DNA from: Persicaria tinctoria
Lineage: Eukaryota; Streptophyta; Magnoliopsida; Caryophyllales; Polygonaceae
Direction of reading: 5' to 3'
Length of the DNA stretch: 64,000 bases
NCBI GenBank assembly: GCA_037127255.1
Contig: JBANSL010000001.1
Location: 39,671,001 to 39,735,000 of the forward strand
This document shows positions 44,131-61,600 of this stretch, one piece after another. The first letter of the stretch is position 1; the number at the start of each line of letters is the position of its first letter. The notes beneath the pieces were generated by a model. The model was given only the letters and a program-made list of their open reading frames with translations, was not told the origin of the DNA and did no database searches. Both the position numbers and the translations under genes were made by a program.

Positions 44131-45300
44131 AAAAAAACGTATGTGAATAGTAAAGCTCATGTACTTTTGGACGGAGATAGTAATAGACATTTTTTGCTAT
44201 TGTTTGCATATGAGATCTAAACCTTTCGGGTGATTCTACAGTCCTGAATTAATTAAGGTTGTGGTTTGCATTACGGATGAAGGGATCAATATTGTCAATA
44301 TTGCCGATCTTGAATTTAATTACACAGATTGAGAGTTCTTTAGTTTTAGGGTTATGTGTCTCTAAAGAAAAAAAAATGTAAATCCCTATTTCAAAGACCG
44401 TATCTATTTTGGTGAGGTCTCGGACTATTTAGTAATTATTTTCTAATGATAAAAAAGGACTTTTTTTTCAAAAAATATATAGTGGATATCATCTATCTCA
44501 TAGATGATTTCGCATGTTGTCAATAGTTTTTATCAGACGGGGACATCTTGCTCAGGTGAGATCGAGATGATCCACTCTCTCCTATACTCAGGTGAGATCG
44601 AGATGATCCTATCATACTCTATCATATCTCTTCGTCTTTTTTCTCAATTCGAGATGATCCTGTCATACTCTCTCATATCTCTTCGTCTTTTTTCTCAATT
44701 TGAGAGTTTCCACATCTTTACGGAACGTAATCGTGTAGGTGATCGGCTCTGCCATCTAGGTTAATTCATCTCGCATCTCGTGTCCGATATCCCCTAATGA
44801 TGTTTTCCTTCGTAGTATCATCCTTCAAGATGTCCTTGGTTAGACGGCTTTGCTGCTTTTCAAATTCTTTTCGGTTTAAAAAAAAAAAACCTTATAAATT
44901 AAAAGTTGATTATGGGAAGGGTACCCGGGTCAGGATAGGTCTAGTTTGAGTCCCTAAATCACAGCCTTCACGGGTGGGATTGAATTCAAATGACCCCTAA
45001 AATTCTTTATTTTGGTGGATTGGATTTCCAAATTGTAATTCAAGAGAAACAAATTTCAAATATAGATAAATTGACTAAATGTGTGGTTTGGATTACAACG
45101 CCATTGTTTTTCAGGGAGCTTGCAAGTTACAAACTTACAATTCAGCATCAGTAAAAGACTGGTTTTGCTCCTCAAATAGTGTAAAACCCCCCTTCTTATT
45201 TCTACTGAACTGAAATAAAATGTTGTGCCCTAGCCAGAAAAGCTCAAACTCTTCCCCCTTTTATTCTCCACAATCCATGAATATTTCATTCCCTAGATTA
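44131..45300. other. Intergenic region with a 51-bp tandem repeat
   Basis: A unit with GATGATCCT(A/G)TCATACTCT and CTTCGTCTTTTTTCTCAATT repeats with a period of 51 bp at about 44,602-44,706, preceded by a partial unit near 44,560. The rest is AT-rich, ending in the 3' flank of the hexokinase gene. Confidence 0.6.
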
Positions 45301-45404
45301 TCTAAAGGATGGATCTTTAACTTACAGAGCTTGCAGTGATCTCGATACGGAAAGCCGGACCTCGAAAAGCTAAAACCGAGCTGTCATGGGTGGTGGGTGT
45401 TGTA

Positions 45405-50305
<4,901 letters not shown>

Positions 50306-51446
50306 CTATCGGTCCCTGTCGGAATTCAGATTCAATCACACACAGTGACACTCGAAAATCGAGGATAAAGAAATGAAATTGGACCCTGGAAAATAGGAAT
50401 TATCTCATACTTTCTTCAAATCTGGAAAGCGGAAAAGGGGAAAAAGTGAGGGGATGAGGAATCTCAGATCGGTAGAGCTGAGATTTGAGAAACAGAAAAA
50501 AGGGTAATGAAATGAGAAGGAAAAAAGAAAGGTATGAGCTTGCTTATTATGGTTATGGAGTTTGAACTTTTGGAGTGAACTGTAAAACTCTCCTTTTACC
50601 TCCAATCCAATAATTAAAACATGAATGTTTTATTTATATATTTTTTTTTTTCAAAAAGAGAGAAAATAAAAAACTTAGTAATTTTTTCTGAAAATAAAAT
50701 ATCATATTGGACTCTTGTTGGCTAGATTTTTTATTCAAGGAAAGAATCAATAATCATTATCATTATTTTTGGATAGATATTTTAGATAAACTTTAGAATT
50801 ATTATGTAAATTATACTAATTTGTAGATAACATTAACGGGATAAATAATGAGTAATTATGGATAGGCTCAAATTAAAAAGGACTCATCATCCAAAGTAAA
50901 TATCTATAAGTGAATTATGGATAAAATATGAAGATCAATCCGATGTAGTGGTTATGGAAATATATTAGTTCTTCAATATGATTGGTGGATCTAATGTAAA
51001 ATAGTTAAGAGAGTAAAATATAGATGGGTTGTGACATAGGTAATAGCTAGATAGTGTATTGGTAGATAGTGTATTGTTTGGCAAAATGATTAATTAGGAG
51101 AGTAAAGAGAAAGAAACGTGGGAGGGAGTGGGAGTCACAAAGAGATGTACACTCACTATAATGTCATGACTCGTGAGGGAAGGGAGAAGGCTTGTTGGTT
51201 GGATTGGAATTGGAGGGTTGTTTAAATATTTGGCCTTTAGCATTCTTTTGCGGCCAACTCTTGTCGTACATAGAGTCGTGTAAGCATAGTGGTACATAGA
51301 GTCGTGTACTCGTGTGAGTTGCAAGTGAGGTGGTCAAATCGAAGCATGCGTGCAGCGATTTGTTTTCACACGCTTTTTAGTTAAAAAAAACTCTATAAAA
51401 TATAATTTTTTTATATAAATTTTATAATGAAATTAGAAAAAAAAAA
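50306..51446 (-). promoter_or_regulatory. Hexokinase 5' flank
   Basis: Probable 5' UTR and promoter of the hexokinase gene (minus strand). A purine-rich leader (about 50,400-50,560 on the plus strand) is followed by AT-rich sequence. No TATA box can be singled out with confidence, and no other gene was seen. Confidence 0.45.
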
Positions 51447-51448
51447 TA

Positions 51449-51782
51449 CTCCTTCCGTTCTGAATTATTTGACGTTCTCCTGCTGGGCAAGAGAATTAAT
51501 AGAGCATCAACTATTACTCTATACTTCCAATTAGCAATGGAATAAATAGGAGAGAGAAGATGAAAGAGAGAAGTTTAGGGGTCATAATGGTTGATCAAAT
51601 GCTTTGAAAATAGTGTTAATTAATTAAGAACGGGGGAGAAGTACTATTTACACTTGGGAGAATAAAAAGTTACACTGAAAAAAGTAGCCATAATTAATTT
51701 AAACCTAATTGTTGTCAAAACGACAATTAATTTGAGAGAGATAATTTTTTGTAAAACGTCTATTAATTTAGAACGGAGGGAG
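51449..51782. mobile_element. Stowaway-type MITE (334 bp)
   Basis: The terminal inverted repeats CTCCTTCCGTTCTGAATTAT (left) and the inverse of TTAATTTAGAACGGAGGGAG (right) carry the CTCCCTCCGTTC signature. TA dinucleotides flank both ends (51,447-51,448 and 51,783-51,784). There is no coding capacity, and the interior is AT-rich. It lies about 1.1 kb upstream of the hexokinase start. Confidence 0.92.
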
Positions 51783-51961
51783 TATAAAATTTGACATTTT
51801 ATAGATTTTTTTAGCATATTTAAAAGCGTGCTAAATCCAATAAAATACAATTTTATAGTTTATTTTTCTAATAAAAAGGTGATTATTAAAAAGATTTGAT
51901 TTATTGAATCAAAATAAAATTGATTTATTACTGATTTTAAATGATTAATCTATCGTGTTCC

Positions 51962-52245
51962 CTATATACAACGTAAATGCTTCGTCGGATCCAACGTTAT
52001 AGCAACGTCGAATTCAACTTTGCCACAACGTCGAATCCGACGTTCTATGTGGTGATGTATTTGCCCAAGGGAAAAGGAATCTGATATTGTAACAATGTCG
52101 GATTTGACATTGTTACAACGTCGGATTCGACGTTGGTGCCTGGCATCCCAGCGGGCTCCGTCGGGCTTAACAACGTCCATTTGGACGTTGTAACAACGTC
52201 TGATCCGATGTTGTTACAACGTCAATTTGGACATTGTATGCCCAT
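51962..52245. repeat. Dyad array upstream of a TATA box
   Basis: At least five inverted repeats with the AACGTC-N-GACGTT pattern, for example ACGTCGAATCCGACGT, ACAACGTCGGATTCGACGTT, AACGTCCATTTGGACGTT and AATGTCGGATTTGACATT. The arrangement (dyads just upstream of a TATA box) mirrors that of the giant MULE, but with a different core word. Confidence 0.75.
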
Positions 52246-52260
52246 TAATGTCAGCAATCC

Positions 52261-52270
52261 CTATAAAAGG
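52261..52270 (+). promoter_or_regulatory. TATA box
   Basis: CTATAAAAGG directly follows the dyad array and lies about 130 bp upstream of candidate start codons at 52,386 and 52,402. Confidence 0.6.
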
Positions 52271-52401
52271 GGATGAGGACTGCATTTGAAAATGCAACAT
52301 AACAATTTCATATTTTCTTTCCTTCCATTGAGCCGGTTACAACTGAACATCGCGAATCAACCCACCGCATTGATTTTGTAATCAAATGGGTTCAGTACCC
52401 A

Positions 52402-52725
52402 ATGCCCCCCGAGGAGTCCGACTGTGCTTGCCGCAATCAAGAATACAGTGGCATTCATCCTTGTGCGTTGTTTCGGGTTGAGTGTGAAAATGAGACTCCA
52501 TTTCCGCACCCTTGCAGTTCGGGTGTGTGTACTGCAATCGTTTTCATCAAGCCATTCTTAGAGCGTATGAGTGGAAGGTTGGAGACCGTCTCCTTCAACG
52601 TATTCGACATTCTTCCCCGATTTAAGCAAACATGGCCACGTTTACATAGCTCAACATGCAGGGATACTTGTGAGGGAAGTAAATATGGAGGTCCGAAGCT
52701 TTGCATTCAACGAGTTAAAGATTGA
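52402..52725 (+). CDS. Hypothetical Cys-rich open frame, 107 codons
   Basis: MPPEESDCACRNQEYSGIHP at the start, with nine Cys spread over the frame (including CENETPFPHPC and SSTCRDTC). I recognise no domain. A TATA box and dyad array upstream support transcription, but frames +1 and +2 also have partial open stretches, so the true frame may have been lost. It may be an accessory or first gene of a decayed PMD-bearing transposon. Confidence 0.3.
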   Translation: MPPEESDCACRNQEYSGIHPCALFRVECENETPFPHPCSSGVCTAIVFIKPFLERMSGRLETVSFNVFDILPRFKQTWPRLHSSTCRDTCEGSKYGGPKLCIQRVKD

Positions 52726-53158
52726 ACTCATTCCGAAGGCGAATTAACTAGAGCCTGATCGATTGTAAAAAAAAAACAATTATGTTGTTATCTGTGGTTT
52801 TTTTGTTTGTTTTAGCAACCTGGATGTGTTATCTAATCGTTATCTATGAAGTGAAGTGTTTGCATGTGATTGTTTGTTGTTGTCAATATGTAGAAACCAT
52901 AAAAAAAAAACAATAATGCAAGCAACACGAACTACACAAATAAAGTATACTCACTAAATACGAACTGTATGTCATAAACAAACAAAATATATTGTATCTA
53001 CCAAAAAGATCTAATGTAGCTCATGATATGCTCGTACATTTGGTCTAGCTGGGGATGTCCGACCAATGCCTAAATACCATGGGTCATCTCATCGACCCTG
53101 GCCTGGCGCGTAGCATCCTCAGCTGGTCCGATGACGTCATCTGGGTGCGTAGGAGCGG
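52726..53158. other. AT-rich spacer
   Basis: No gene recognised. It separates the plus-strand open frame from the minus-strand PMD fragment. Confidence 0.4.
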
Positions 53159-53815
53159 TCAGTGGATCATCATCTCGTACCACTGTCGTGGGCAACACAT
53201 GACCTCGACTCTGGGACTGGAACCAAGCGAGTTAGTCAGCTGAGACGCCTCCCTGACAACTTTCGTCCGTCCTCCGGTGACCAGTGTCAGGGTAGAATCT
53301 GTTAGGGTCCTGTGATGCCCAATGATGGTGTTGCAGGCCGAAATTCACGGTGTAACGCTTCTTCAAGAGAAACGGTCATTGCACCAAGGTGGGAGTGATG
53401 ACGTCCAATGGGATCTCCTGCATGCTGCCGAACTATCGGAGCACCCTATTTGGCATGGACGGCACAAAGACGCCATCGAATCTGATGATGCCTCGATATG
53501 TGAAGGAGTAAAACTGACCTGCAAAATACAGGTCTCTGCCAAAAGGCATCCACGCGACCTATATTGTAAAATTGATATTAAAGAAACAATCTTACTCGAA
53601 ATATGTAGTTAAAATAAAAGAAATTGAGAAACACGTTACCTAAAAGATGGCCATGCGCTCAAGGTGTGCCCGAAGCTTCCCCTCACGCTTGCGCCTCTCC
53701 TTGTCGTTCCCCCTCTTCGCGGCCTTTGACGGTGATAACTCCCTCCCTTGATGAAAATCGAAATACAGTTTCAAATGCCTTGACAGGATGTTTGTGTCAA
53801 AGGTCTTGGAGCGTT
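53159..53815 (-). pseudogene. Plant mobile domain fragment (minus strand)
   Basis: On the minus strand, exon-like segment 53,518-53,159 after TTTTGCAG reads FYSFTYRGIIRFDGVFVPSM, PNRVLR, a TAG, then FGSMQEIPLDVI. Next are a TGA, KKRYTVNFGLQHHHWASQDP and RQWYEMMIH. The YRG-I-PNRVLR-QFG-Q-IP pattern is that of PMD C-terminal halves, with the Gln of RQFG now a stop. An upstream exon (about 53,815-53,640) reads KTFDTNILSRHLKLYFDF, then a basic linker. It is a clear pseudogene and a different PMD lineage from the one at 15.4-18.5 kb. Confidence 0.65.
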
Positions 53816-53884
53816 AACAGTTGATGAAATCCAAAACCTACTCTATATGTCCGAATATTATTTAATATTATTATATACTTCTTT

Positions 53885-53888
<4 letters not shown>

Positions 53889-53957
<69 letters not shown>
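53889..53957. repeat. (AT)n microsatellite
   Basis: About 33 AT dinucleotides, uninterrupted. Confidence 0.95.
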
Positions 53958-53961
<4 letters not shown>

Positions 53962-55667
53962 ACTAATCTTTTTAGGAAGTAGTTTCGAAATTATATCTTT
54001 CCTTATGGTGCATATTGAGGAGATCCAATTCAAGAAAGATCATGTCTTCGAAGTGTCCAAAAATAGAAGATTCGGGCGCGCCATGATCCAAACTAGCCGT
54101 TGTTGAAGATCCGGTGTTGAAGACTCTTATGCTCCATGTTACTTCTATAAAGGAAAGGAAGAAGAAGACAGAATACTGATAGCATCTATTTTAGTCATAT
54201 TTTAGGCATACATTTGCATATTAGTTTAGGTCATTTTCATGCATATTTATCATATTTTATACTTTATTTATTTTATTTTGCATTTTCGGAGTCTACACCT
54301 TGTTTGTATGTGTTTCAGACATTTTGAGGCTAATATTGAGGAAAATCAAGCTTTAATGCAGAGCGGCAATCATAATGGATCGGAAGCGATGAGCCAAAGT
54401 GCCAAGTGCAGAAGTTGCTAAATCTTGGAGCTATTTTGTGGAGTTAATCTATAATTGGTGTTGGACTGCAATTTAATTATTTAATTTTGTGGGTCAAAAT
54501 TGTAATTTCCTAAAACTAAACTTAATACTCCCGTATGTTTTAAGAACTTGGGGAGAGTTCAGAATGGGGTTTTAGCAGCACAATAGGCTTCGGCCTCCTA
54601 GTTTAGGTTTCGATTGTTTTGTTTTGACGGTATGAGATTTGGATCGAGGACGGAGATTTCGGTTTGCATTCTATTCTAAACTTTGATCTATTTCTGTCTA
54701 TAATCTAGTTCATTGTTTATTTTATTATGCTTTTCTAATTTCTCCGTTCTAGGGTTAGGGTGATCCAAATGATGATTTGGTAGTGTTGAGATTGATATTC
54801 GTTTGTCTGATTATTGTTAGATTTAATCCTATTGCGCCAGCCCTAATTGATGAAAATTGGTTAGAACTGATTTAGGGTTTGAAATCGAAAGACTAAAACC
54901 CTAAGTTAGAATTTAGATGGTGAATTTAGGCCGAAAAGCTATTGGATCCATCGGAACCATAGGATTAAACTTGAAGCTTGATTATCGAAAGAGAATCGAA
55001 GCTTCTTGAGGATTCCTAGATTGTCATAGATATTTTAGATGATTTTGATATTAATCGATACCGAAAGGCGACGTTGATATGATTATCATCTAGAATTCTA
55101 AGAACTTAAAGGGTCTAAATTGGTTGCTTGAGTCCGAAAGGTGATTGTTAACCAATTTAGACACATTCGCTTTGATTCCGAAAGGAGATTTGCGGTTACC
55201 TTAGACAATCTACCTTTAGCAAACTCAGACAATGTGACACGGATATTAATATTAATCTACTAAAGCGTCGTTGTGGTGATCTTTTACCCTAGACTTGCCT
55301 CGTATCCATTGTTTAATACCTATTTTTGCATAGTTGTTTCTCATTAGTTGGTTACTTTCTCCATCCATATAAACATTTCTTCTCTCGTATTTTCTTGGCT
55401 TAGTTAAATTTGTCTGAATTAGCAATCGATACCACATAGTCCTTGTGGATACGACACTCGATATACTACAACTGAACCTCATACACTTGTGGGTGTAGGT
55501 TTTAGCCTATCAAATACACAAGTGCTACACAAGCTTTCATTCATTCAAGCAAGATCTGTCTTCCAAGTGTACTCTCTACTAGCGCTCAAGAGTTTGTTGT
55601 TTTATTTCAAATCCTTTGAGAGTCATTGTGAGCTTATAGGATATATTCATTTATAGTGTTACTCGAG
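53958..55667 (+). repeat. Retroelement-derived sequence adjoining the satellite
   Basis: No intact gene. Segments near 55,430-55,470 (TAGTCCTTGTGGATACGACA, CTCGATATACTACAAC) resemble a phrase common in internal regions of plant LTR retrotransposons. The 55,500-55,667 stretch (TTTGAGAGTCATTGTGAGCT, ATATATTCATTTATAGTG) also looks retroelement-like and runs directly into the first satellite monomer. Boundaries were not found. Confidence 0.45.
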
Positions 55668-58600
55668 AGAGGCTTATTTGCACATCCCCGTGTTTGAAAG
55701 ACACGTGATTGCTATATTTATTCTCCTTGGAGGCTTACATGCATATCCCCGTGTTCGATAGACACGTGATTAATAAATTTATTCTCCTTGGAGGCTTACT
55801 TGCACATCATCTTGTTCAATAGACACGTGATCGCTAAATTTGTTCTCCTTGGTGGCTTACTTGCACATCATCGTGTTCGAAAGGCACGTGATTGCTGAAT
55901 TTATCCTCCTTGGAGGCTTAGTGCATGCACATCCGTTCCTAAAGTGCACGCGATCACTAAATTTATTCTCCTTGAGTCTTACTTGCACATCCCCGGGTTC
56001 GAATGACACGTGATTACTAAATTGATTCTCTTTTGAGGATTATTTGCACATCCCCGTGTTCGAAAGACACTTTTTGATTACTAAATTTATTCTCCTTGGA
56101 GGCTTACTTGCACATCCCCGTGTTCGAAAGGCACGTGATTACTAAATTTATTCTCCTTGGAGGCTTACTGCATTCGCATATGTGCTTAAAGCCCCCACAA
56201 ACGCTAAATTTATTCTCCTTGAAGGCTTACTTGCACATCCCCGTCTTCGAAAGAAACGTGATTGCTAAATTTATTCTCCTTGGAGGCTTACTTGCACATC
56301 CCCGTCTCGAAAGATACGTGATTGCTAAATTTATTCACCTTGGAGGCTTACATGCATATCCCCATGTTCAAAAGACAAGTGAATCCTAAATTTATTCTCC
56401 TTTGAGGCTTACTTGCACATCCCCGTATTCGAAAGACACGTGATCGCTAAATTTATTCACCTTGGAGGCTTACTTGCACATCCTCGTGTTCGAAAGACAC
56501 GTGATTGCTAAATTTATTCTCCTTGGAGGCTTACTGCATACGCATCTGTGCTTAAAGCGCACGCGATCCCTAAATTTATGCTCCTTTGAGGCTTACTTTC
56601 ACATCCCCGTGTTCGAAAGACACGTGATTACTAAATTTATTCTCCTTGGAGGCTTATTTGCACATCCCCGTGTTCGAAAGACACGTGATTGCTATATTTA
56701 TTCTCCTGGGAGGCTTACTTGCATATCCCCGTGTTCGATAGACACGTAATTAATAAATTTACTCTCCTTGGAGGCTTACTTGCTCATCATCGTGTTCGAT
56801 AGACACGTGATCGCTAAATTGTTTCTCCTTGGTGGCTTACTTGCACATCATCGTGTTCGAAAGGCACGTGATTACTGAATTTATTCTCCTTGGAGGCTTA
56901 GTGCATGCACATCCGTTCTTAAAGTGCACGCGATCACTAAATTTATTCTCCTTGGAGTCTTACTTGCACATCCCCGGGTTCGAAAGACACGTGATTGCTA
57001 AATTGATTCTCTTTTGAGGCTTATTTGCACATCCCCGTGTTCGAAAGACAGGTGATTGCTATATTTATTCTCCTTGGAGGCTTACTTGCACATCCACGTG
57101 TTCGAAATGCACGTGATTGCTAAATTTATTCTCCTTGGAGGCATACTGCATTCGCATCTGTGCTGAAAGCCCCCACAAACGCTAAATTTATTCTCCTTGA
57201 AGGCTTACTTGCACATCCCCGTGTTTGAAAGACACGTGATTGCTAAATTTATTCTCCTTGGAGACTTACTTGCACATCCCCGTCTTCGAAAGAAACGTGA
57301 TTGCTAAATTTATTCACCTTTGAGGCTTACTTGCATATCCCCATGTTAAAAAGACACGTGAATGCTAAATTTATTCTCCTTTGAGGCTTACTTGCACATC
57401 CCCGTGTTCGAAAGACACGTGATTGCTATGTTTATTCTCATTCGAGGCTTACTTGCACATCCCCGTATTCGAAAGACACGTGATTGCTAAATTTATTCAC
57501 CTTGGAGGCTTACTTGCACATCCTCGTGTTCGAAAGACACGTGATTATTAAATTTATTCTCCTTGGAGGCTTACTGCATGCGCATCTGAGCTTAAAGCGC
57601 ACGCGATCACTAAATTTATGCTCCTTTGAGGCTTACTTTCACATCCCCGTGTTCGAAAGACATGTGATTACTAAATTTGTTCTTCTTGGAAGCTTATTTG
57701 CACATCCCCGTGTTCGAAAGACATGTGATTGCTATATTTATTCTCCTTGGAGGCTTAATGCATGCGCATCTGTGCTTAAAGCACACGCGATCACTAAATT
57801 TATGCTCCTTTGAGGCTTACTTTCACATCCCCGTGTCCGAAAGACACGTGATTACTAAATTTATTCTTCTTGGAGGCTTATTTGCACATCCCCATGTTCG
57901 AAAGACACGTGATTGCTATATTTATTCTCCTTGGAGGCTTACTTGCATATTCCCGTGTTCGATAGACACGTGATTAATAAATTTATTCTCCTTGGAGGCT
58001 TACTTGCACATCATCGTGTTCAATAGACACGTGATCGCTAAATTTGTTCTCCTTGGTGGCTTACTTGCACATCATCGTGTTCGAAAGGCACGTGATTGCT
58101 GAATTTAACCTCCTTGGAGGCTTAGTGCATGCACATCCGTTCTTAAAGTGCACGCGATCACTAAATTTATTCTCCTTGAGTCTTACTTGCACATCCCCGG
58201 GTTCGAATGACACGTGATTACTAAATTGAATCTCTTTTGAGGATTATTTGCACATCCCCGTGTTCGAAAGACACTTTTTGATTGCTAAATTTATTCTCCT
58301 TGGAGGCTTACTTGCACATCCCCGTGTTTGAAAGGCACGTGATTACTAAATTTATTCTCCTTGGAGGCTTACTGCATTCGCATATGTGCTTAAAGCCCCC
58401 ACAAACGCTAAATTTATTCTCCTTGAAGGCTTACTTGCACATCCCCGTCTTCGAAAGAAACGTGATTGCTAAATTTATTCTCCTTGGAGGCTTACTTGCA
58501 CATCCCCGTCTTCGAAAGACACGTGATTGCTAAATTTATTCACCTTGGAGGCTTACATGCATATCCCCATGTTCAAAAGACAAGTGAATCCTAAATTTAT

Positions 58601-61600
58601 TCTCCTTTGAGGCTTACTTGCACATCCCCGTGTTCGAAAGACACGTGATTGCTAAGTTTATTCTCATTCGAGGCTTACTTGCACATCCCCGTATTCGAAA
58701 GACACGTGATTGCTAAATTTATTCACCTTGGAGGCTTACTGCATGCGCATCTGAGCTTAAAGCGCACGCGATCACTAAATTTGTGCTCCTTTGAGGCTTA
58801 CTTTCACATCCCCGTGTTCGAAAGACATGTGATTACTAAATTTGTTCTTCTTGGAAGCTTATTTGCACATCCCCGTGTTCGAAAGACATGTGATTGCTAT
58901 ATTTATTCTCCTTGGAGGCTTAATGCATGCGCATCTGTGCTTAAAGCGCACGCGATCACTAAATTTATGCTCCTTTGAGGCTTACTTTCACATCCCCGTG
59001 TCCGAAAGACACGTGATTACTAAATTTATTCTTCTTGGAGGCTTATTTGCACATCTCCGTGTTCGAAAGACACGTGATTGCTATATTTATTCTCCTTGGA
59101 GGCTTACATGCATATCCCCGTGTTCGATAGACACGTGATTAATAAATTTATTCTCCTTGGAGGCTTACTTGCACATCATCGTGTTCAATAGACACGTGAT
59201 CGCCAAATTTGTTCTCCTTGGTGGCTTACTTGCACATCATCGTGTTCGAAAGGCACGTGATTGCTGAATTTATCCTCCTTGGAGGCTTAGTGCATGCACA
59301 TCCGTTCTTAAAGTGCACGCGATCACTAAATTTATTCTCCTTGAGTCTTACTTGCACATCCCCGGGTTCGAATGACACGTGATTACTAAATTGATTCTCT
59401 TTTGAGGATTATTTGCACATCCCCGTGTTCGAAAGACACTTTTTGATTGCTAAATTTATTCTCCTTGGAGGCTTACTTGCACATCCCCGTGTTCGAAAGG
59501 CACGTGATTACTAAATTTATTCTCCTTGGAGGCTTACTGCATTCGCATATGTGCTTAAAGCCCCCACAAACGCTAAATTTATTCTCCTTGAAGGCTTACT
59601 TGCACATCCCCGTCTTCGAAAGAAACGTGATTGCTAAATTTATTCTCCTTGGAGGCTTACTTGCACATCCCCGTCTTCGAAAGACACGTGATTGCTAAAT
59701 TTATTCACCTTGGAGGCTTACATGCATATCCCCATGTTCAAAAGACAAGTGAATCCTAAATTTATTCTCCTTTGAGGCTTACTTGCACATCACCGTATTC
59801 GAAAGACACGTGATTGCTAAATTTATTCACCTTGGAGGCTTACTTGCACATCCTCGTGTTCGAAAGACACGTGATTGCTAAATTTATTCTCCTTGGAGGC
59901 TTACTGCATACGCATCTGTGCTTAAAGCGCACGCGATCCCTAAATTTATGCTCCTTTGAGGCTTACTTTCACATCCCCGTGTTCGAAAGACACGTGATTA
60001 CTAAATTTATTCTCCTTGGAGGCTTATTTGCACATCCCCGTGTTCGAAAGACACGTGATTGCTATATTTATTCTCCTTGGAGGCTTACTTGCATATCCCC
60101 GTGTTCGATAGACACGTAATTAATAAATTTACTCTCCTTGGAGGCTTACTTGCTCATCATCGTGTTCGATAGACACGTGATCGCTAAATTTTTTCTCCTT
60201 TTGCACATCATCGTGTTCGAAAGGCACGTGATTACTGAATTTATTCTCCTTGGAGGCTTAGTGCATGCACATCCGTTCTTAATGTGCATGCGATCACTAA
60301 ATTTATTCTCCTTGGAGTCTTACTTGCACATCCCCGGGTTCGAAAGACACGTGATTGCTAAATTGATTCTCTTTTGAGGCTTATTTGCACATCCCCGTGT
60401 TCGAAAGACAGGTGATTGCTATATTTATTCTCCTTGGAGGCTTACTTGCACATCCACGTGTTCGAAATGCACGTGATTGCTAAATTTATTCTCCTTGGAG
60501 GCATACTGCATTCGCATCTGTGCTGAAAGCCCCCACAAACGCTAAATTTATTCTCCTTGAAGGCTTACTTGCACATCCCCGTGTTTGAAAGACACGTGAT
60601 TGCTAAATTTATTCTCCTTGGAGGCTTACTTGCACATCCCCGTCTTCGAAAGACACGTGATTGCTAAATTTATTCACCTTTGAGGCTTACTTGCATATCC
60701 CCATGTTAAAAAGACACGTGAATGCTAAATTTATTCTCCTTTGAGGCTTACTTGCACATCCCCGTGTTCGAAAGACACGTGATTGCTATGTTTATTCTCA
60801 TTCGAGGCTTACTTGCACATCCCCGTATTCGAAAGACACGTGATTGCTAAATTTATTCACCTTGGAGGCTTACTTGCACATCCTCGTGTTCGAAAGACAC
60901 GTGATTATTAAATTTATTCTCCTTGGAGGCTTACTGCATGCGCATCTGAGCTTAAAGCGCACGCGATCACTAAATTTATGCTCCTTTGAGGCTTACTTTC
61001 ACATCCCCGTGTTCGAAAGACATGTGATTACTAAATTTGTTCTTCTTGGAAGCTTATTTGCACATCCCCGTGTTCGAAAGACATGTGATTGCTATATTTA
61101 TTCTCCTTGGAGGCTTAATGCATGCGCATCTGTGCTTAAAGCGCACGCGATCACTAAATTTATGCTCCTTTGAGGCTTACTTTCACATCCCCGTGTCCGA
61201 AAGACACGTGATTACTAAATTTATTCTCCTTGGAGGCTTATTTGCACATCCCCGTGTTCGAAAGACACGTGATTGCTATATTTATTCTCCTTGGAGGCTT
61301 ACTTGCATATCCCCGTGTTCGATAGACACGTAATTAATAAATTTACTCTCCTTGGAGGCTTACTTGCTCATCATCGTGTTCGATAGACACGTGATCGCTA
61401 AATTTTTTCTCCTTTTGCACATCATCGTGTTCGAAAGGCACGTGATTACTGAATTTATTCTCCTTGGAGGCTTAGTGCATGCACATCCGCTCTTAAAGTG
61501 CATGCGATCACTAAATTTATTCTCCTTGGAGTCTTACTTGCACATCCCCGGGTTCGAAAGACACGTGATTGCTAAATTGATTCTCTTTTGAGGCTTATTT

